The translations under genes and the position numbers were made by a program. Below, one piece after another: positions 60,110 through 64,000 of a stretch of 64,000 nucleotides of DNA (within the stretch, counting starts at the first letter, position 1; every line of letters begins with the position of its first letter). A model generated the notes under the pieces. The model was not told the DNA's origin, ran no database searches, and saw only the letters and a list, made by a program, of their open reading frames with translations. Origin of the DNA: Beroe forskalii (lineage: Eukaryota; Ctenophora; Nuda; Beroida; Beroidae); NCBI GenBank assembly GCA_011033025.1, contig WFMF01000008.1, positions 563,001-627,000 on the forward strand, in the 5' to 3' direction.

Positions 60110-60600
60110 CCTTAGTACCAGAAATATAGGCGACAAGAAATTAAGGCGATTTTGGAAAAATCGCCTTAATTTCTGGTCGCCTTTATATCTGGTCGTCTTA
60201 ATTTTTTAAAAGACTTTATTTTCAGTTATTTTTTCCTCACCAATCGAATTTTTCAATTTATCAACATAGTAAATAACTTAATAGCCAGTTATCAGTACAA
60301 CTTCTGGTATCACTGACGCTGTGGCACGAGGTGAAGATGCCGGCACTGACTCTAGAATGTTGATTGATACGTTTCAAAAACTCAGAATCTGATGTACTGT
60401 CTTTTGAAGGCCCAATGCAACAAGAATTTTTTTGCATTATCGTTCAATTTTATATTCATTCCATAGCCATTTCAAATTGAAAAAAACGTTCATTCTCGAA
60501 AAAAACTTCAATTTAAACTCCAGGAAAAATCGCCTTAATATCTTGTCACCTTAATATCTTGCGCCTTAATTATTAGTCGCCTATTTTTCTGGTACTAAGG
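60110..60600. mobile_element. 491-bp MITE, CCTTAGTACCAGAAA termini
   Basis: Inverted ends CCTTAGTACCAGAAATATAG-GCGAC / GTCGCC-TATTTTTCTGGTACTAAGG with TA on both sides (60,108-60,109 and 60,601-60,602). Subterminal GGCGATTTTT / AAAAATCGCC repeats. No coding capacity; Tc1/mariner-type target. Confidence 0.85.
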
Positions 60601-61243
60601 TATTCCTTGCAATTTTATCACTTAATAAAGAGCTGTTAACTGTTTCAAAGAAAAGGTGCTCAATTGTAATCAAAGACTGAGGGAGCTTTTGCCTAGCTAA
60701 TTTGAACAATAATTGCATGCTGGATAAATTGCAACTCAGCCATCGTAAGCGATTTGCAAAAAATAACATTCGGGAATCGGACATCTATGAAATTGTTTGC
60801 TGCGTTGACTTGATGCAGAACAAACGTTCACTATTTGCGCGCTGAGAATGCGCGCAATCCGCAGATCCGCGAGATTAACAGTGAGCATAGGAAAAAGCGC
60901 CAACTGATATTGATAAACGATTTAGCAATAGCTGTGACGTTATCATCGAGGGTTTGAATTGTGCGTTGATGACGTTAACCGCCTATTATTCATGTGCGAC
61001 TATTTCTCAAAATCAGAAGTTTAATTCAAGTGATACAAAAAGGTTTTTGATCAATAACTTTTTTCCTGATCATTTTAGGGCATATGTTTGTTAACAACTC
61101 GTATATAAATGTTGTCCTTGCGAACATTTTGCACTAAAAATTAAGTCCCAACGACCTTCCTGAGTCTAAATAGCCCTTTATTATGATATCACAAGCTGGA
61201 TAGGACCGCCCGCCCAACAAACAATATCAGTACAATATCTCGG

Positions 61244-62048
61244 TCACAAGAGTTGTGAATTTTGTCCCTTGGATCCATCATGTCCAATGGACATGTCCAA
61301 TGGACGTCCATTGGGCATCCATTGAACATGATGTCCATCGGTAAAATTGTCCAATGGTGTTCAGTGGATCCAATGGATCCATTTTTGATGTTCAATGGAC
61401 ATGTTAAATGGATGTCCAATGGATCCATCTGAGTGGATCCAATGGACACAATCATCAAACATGGTTTGGTAGATGGACATGATCAGTTTGGTATTTTTGT
61501 CCATTGGATCCATTGTGTCCATTGGATCCAATGGATCCACTGTGTCCATTGAACAGTTGAACACCATTGAACATGTCCATTGGACCCATTGGATCCATTG
61601 CACATTGTGTCCATTGGATCCATTTTGTCCAATGGATCCATTGTGTCCAATAGTCAAAATGGATTCATTGGATCCAATGGAAACAGTGTGCAATGGATCC
61701 AATGGACTTATGGACATGTCCATTGTCCAATGGTGTTCAATGGACACAATGGATCCATTGGATCCAATGGACAAAAATACCAAACTGATGTCCATCTACC
61801 AAACCATGTTTGGTAATGGTGTCCATTGGATCCACTCAGATGGATCCATTGAACATCCATTATTCCATTGGATCCATTGAACATGTCCATTGAACATCGA
61901 AAATGGATCCATTGGATCCATTGAACACCATTGGACAATTTTACCGATGGACATCATGTTCAATGGATGTCCATTGGATGTCCAATGGACGTCCATTGGA
62001 CATGATGGATCCAATGGATCCATTGGACAAAATTCACAACTCTTGTGA
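61244..62048. repeat. ~805-bp palindrome of GGATCC minisatellite
   Basis: Ends TCACAAGAGTTGTGAATTTT / AAAATTCACAACTCTTGTGA. The interior is (CCAATGGATCCATTG)-type units in both directions with GTCCATTGGAC, centred near 61,646. The whole block can fold into one ~400-base-pair hairpin. Open frames of the form MDPLDPMD are artefacts. Confidence 0.9.
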
Positions 62049-62149
62049 CACTTTAACCTACTTTTATACCTGATGGGCACTGTGGCAATTTCATTGACAA
62101 GCTCTATCTGCGACACTTCAGCGTACGCACACCTATGCGGGCTTAGAAA

Positions 62150-62250
62150 GTGTTTAGCAAGTGCAACGGGCTTAGGTTGTCAGGCGTTGCCTGACCCCCG
62201 CCTCCTCGCGCGCGCGGCGCGTACTCACCTATGCGGGTTTAGGAAGGTGA
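62150..62250. repeat. duplicated CACCTATGCGGGTTTAG motif
   Basis: CACACCTATGCGGGCTTAGA at ~62,128 and CACCTATGCGGGTTTAGGA at ~62,226 flank a GC-rich stretch (GCGCGCGCGGCGCG). Unknown meaning. Confidence 0.5.
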
Positions 62251-62536
62251 GATGGAGCCACTGACCAGGTTAAAATCCTATTGTCAGACGACCCACACAG
62301 AGATATATGCGTTACTTTATTGAGAATTGAAGACATCATCGTTAACTTTTCAACTTTCAAAACACGAAGTAGTTATCAATATATCATGTAATTAATTAGA
62401 GTGCACTCTCTGGAAGGGTTATATACACTTGTGGTACATGCAATTAATTAATCAATTAGTTAAATAAACATATTAATGTGTTTATGGTAAACTTATAGAT
62501 ACTGTGTACTGAAAACGGATCTATGAAGCATTTACA

Positions 62537-62786
62537 CCTTATTGGCCCTTATCTAACCGACCCTTATGAACCGAATGCACCAGGAACCTTTCAAATTCAA
62601 TTTTGGTCCAGATGGCTGCTTAAAAATGCCAATGATAAAAAATTCGATTTAAATATGGAGTGGAATTAATAATTAGCTTTTCATATTCACAGCCATAGAA
62701 TTAGAATATTTCAGATTTTGACTTTTTTCCGGAGAAACTTTGAAAGTTTTGGCCCAAAAGAGCCGGTAAAATAAGGGCCGATAAGG
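62537..62786. mobile_element. MITE related to CCTTATTGGCC family, shorter copy
   Basis: CCTTATTGGCCCTTATCTAA at the left and ATAAGGGCCGATAAGG at the right; about 250 bp with a different interior. An older or internally deleted relative of the copies at 4,862 and 41,360. Confidence 0.7.
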
Positions 62787-62789
62787 TAT

Positions 62790-64000
62790 GATTCAAAATT
62801 GAATACCTGCAGATTTCATAACGATACGAATATGTTTATATAAATAAATCTTAGAAATAAATCAGATATTGTTATATTACTTAGTTAATTATTATTCGTT
62901 ATTATTGAAGTAACACATATTCAAACCGTAAATCAAAGGAACTTAAGACGATAAAATTGTGAGTAGTGGACATAAAATACATTCGCACACGAAACTGAGC
63001 AAAATCCACTCTAAAAATCAAATATATATTTATTAACACTTAAAATTGTATCACAGTTAATGTTGCAATACTAATAGTGCTTATTATTAAACCTAGCCCC
63101 ATAGTGACCTTTCAATTCTTGATAACGGTTATTCTTTTAGATATTCTCTTTTGGGTCTCATTTTTCTTTTATGTTACAGAGTTTTACATATTCCTCTTCC
63201 AATAAGAAGGGTGATAAATTCTGCGGTAAAATAATTAATTATCACAAGACGATAGCCTTTAAGAATTTCTTATGAATTTGACTGGTATATAAAAGAAATA
63301 GTAAATGAAAGGGCGTATAACTATTCAATATACCTCTGTTGACCTAATAAAACAGTTACAAAAGTCAGTTTCAATCTCAACTACAATAATATGATACAAG
63401 ATAAAAGAAAGGCTATGGTACAAGCTGTCCACAGGTTTAGACAGGTGTCGGATGGTTGAGAGATGAGTTCTGAAATTTCCAGGTCGCTCGACAACATGAA
63501 CGTACGTGTGTTATACCGAAAAATAAGTATCACGTACGTACACATGGTGGTCATGTGGAAATTTCAGAAAGCGTTCTCAGAACTCGTGACATGTGCGTTA
63601 TACTTATAGTTTAGCGCGATAAAATTAAAATGTCATCGGCACTTGGAAGAGAGTGATATCGCTCCATGAAGCAGCTAATTCACGCATGAATCTCTCCACA
63701 GACTACAAATAAAATATATAAAATGTTTCACGGAATTCCCGAAATTCCGGAAAAAATCGGCGGACAAAAACCTCTAAAAATTTTACAGTTATTACGCCAC
63801 CGAAATTGAGGTGAAATATGCAGAAACATGCCAAATATGTTAAAAGGATAGTATCCGCCGAGTATCTGTGATTGGATATCCTATTCAAACGGCCACACAG
63901 GAAAAATTAGCAGCATCGAGAGTGACGTCATTATCGGGCCTTTAAATGGCCAAATTCTAACGTTAAACCGATATCTGTTTCCCGTGCACTACCCCCCACT
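62790..64000. other. AT-rich flank, no gene seen
   Basis: Contains one imperfect palindrome at ~63,460-63,590 (GTTCTGAAATTTCC and ACGTACGTG against CACGTACGT and GGAAATTTCAGAA). No exon could be supported to the window edge. Confidence 0.4.

Noticed and set aside
61189..62116. MDPLDPMD-type frames on both strands
   Set aside because: Translation of the palindromic GGATCC repeat.

Overview
The window is nuclear DNA of an invertebrate animal. It carries long introns with GT/AG borders, a spliceosomal U2 snRNA gene, a multi-Tudor protein of the kind used in germline RNA pathways, acid sphingomyelinase, and a Notch-ligand-like (DSL) membrane protein. It is AT-rich and full of minisatellites, hairpin elements and short TA-flanked transposons. 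I cannot name the species; a cnidarian or other early-branching marine animal is a guess. Several clear exons carry single-base frameshifts and some stretches look like poor consensus, so this is probably a draft long-read assembly.

Layout. 1-1.1 kb: single-exon NDUFS4 (complex I) on +. 1.7-6.5 kb: 12-exon acid sphingomyelinase on +. 7.1-7.3 kb: U2 snRNA on +, then a hairpin-rich candidate RNA. 8.9-27.2 kb: 19-exon multi-Tudor/CCCH protein on +. Its 7.4 kb intron 11 contains a complete gene on the minus strand (15.25-20.8 kb): a signal-peptide, DSL-domain, single-pass membrane protein whose cytoplasmic tail is about a dozen copies of a 25-residue acidic repeat centred on EYVNA. 27.2-27.9 kb: a minisatellite grown out of the Tudor gene's stop-codon sequence. 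28-36.3 kb: mostly non-coding, with a low-quality stretch (29.65-31.3 kb), traces of minus-strand exons, a CCAAT/E-box promoter-like block near 32.8-33.1 kb, and a transposon-like element at 33.4-34.2 kb. 36.4-53.1 kb: C-terminal part, about 1,100 residues, of a large minus-strand gene for an S/T/N/Q/P-rich protein with a Cys/His cluster that I do not recognise; five consecutive exons are duplicated in frame. 53-64 kb: no convincing gene; stacked hairpin MITEs, two large palindromes and several minisatellites.

The strongest theme is structural. In the genes here, tandem repeats repeatedly start from, and carry copies of, splice acceptors, splice donors or a stop codon. I see this at eight boundaries in three genes. 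Duplicated blocks also give empty-site evidence for two transposon insertions. The repeat-tailed DSL gene nested antisense in the Tudor gene is the most interesting single locus.
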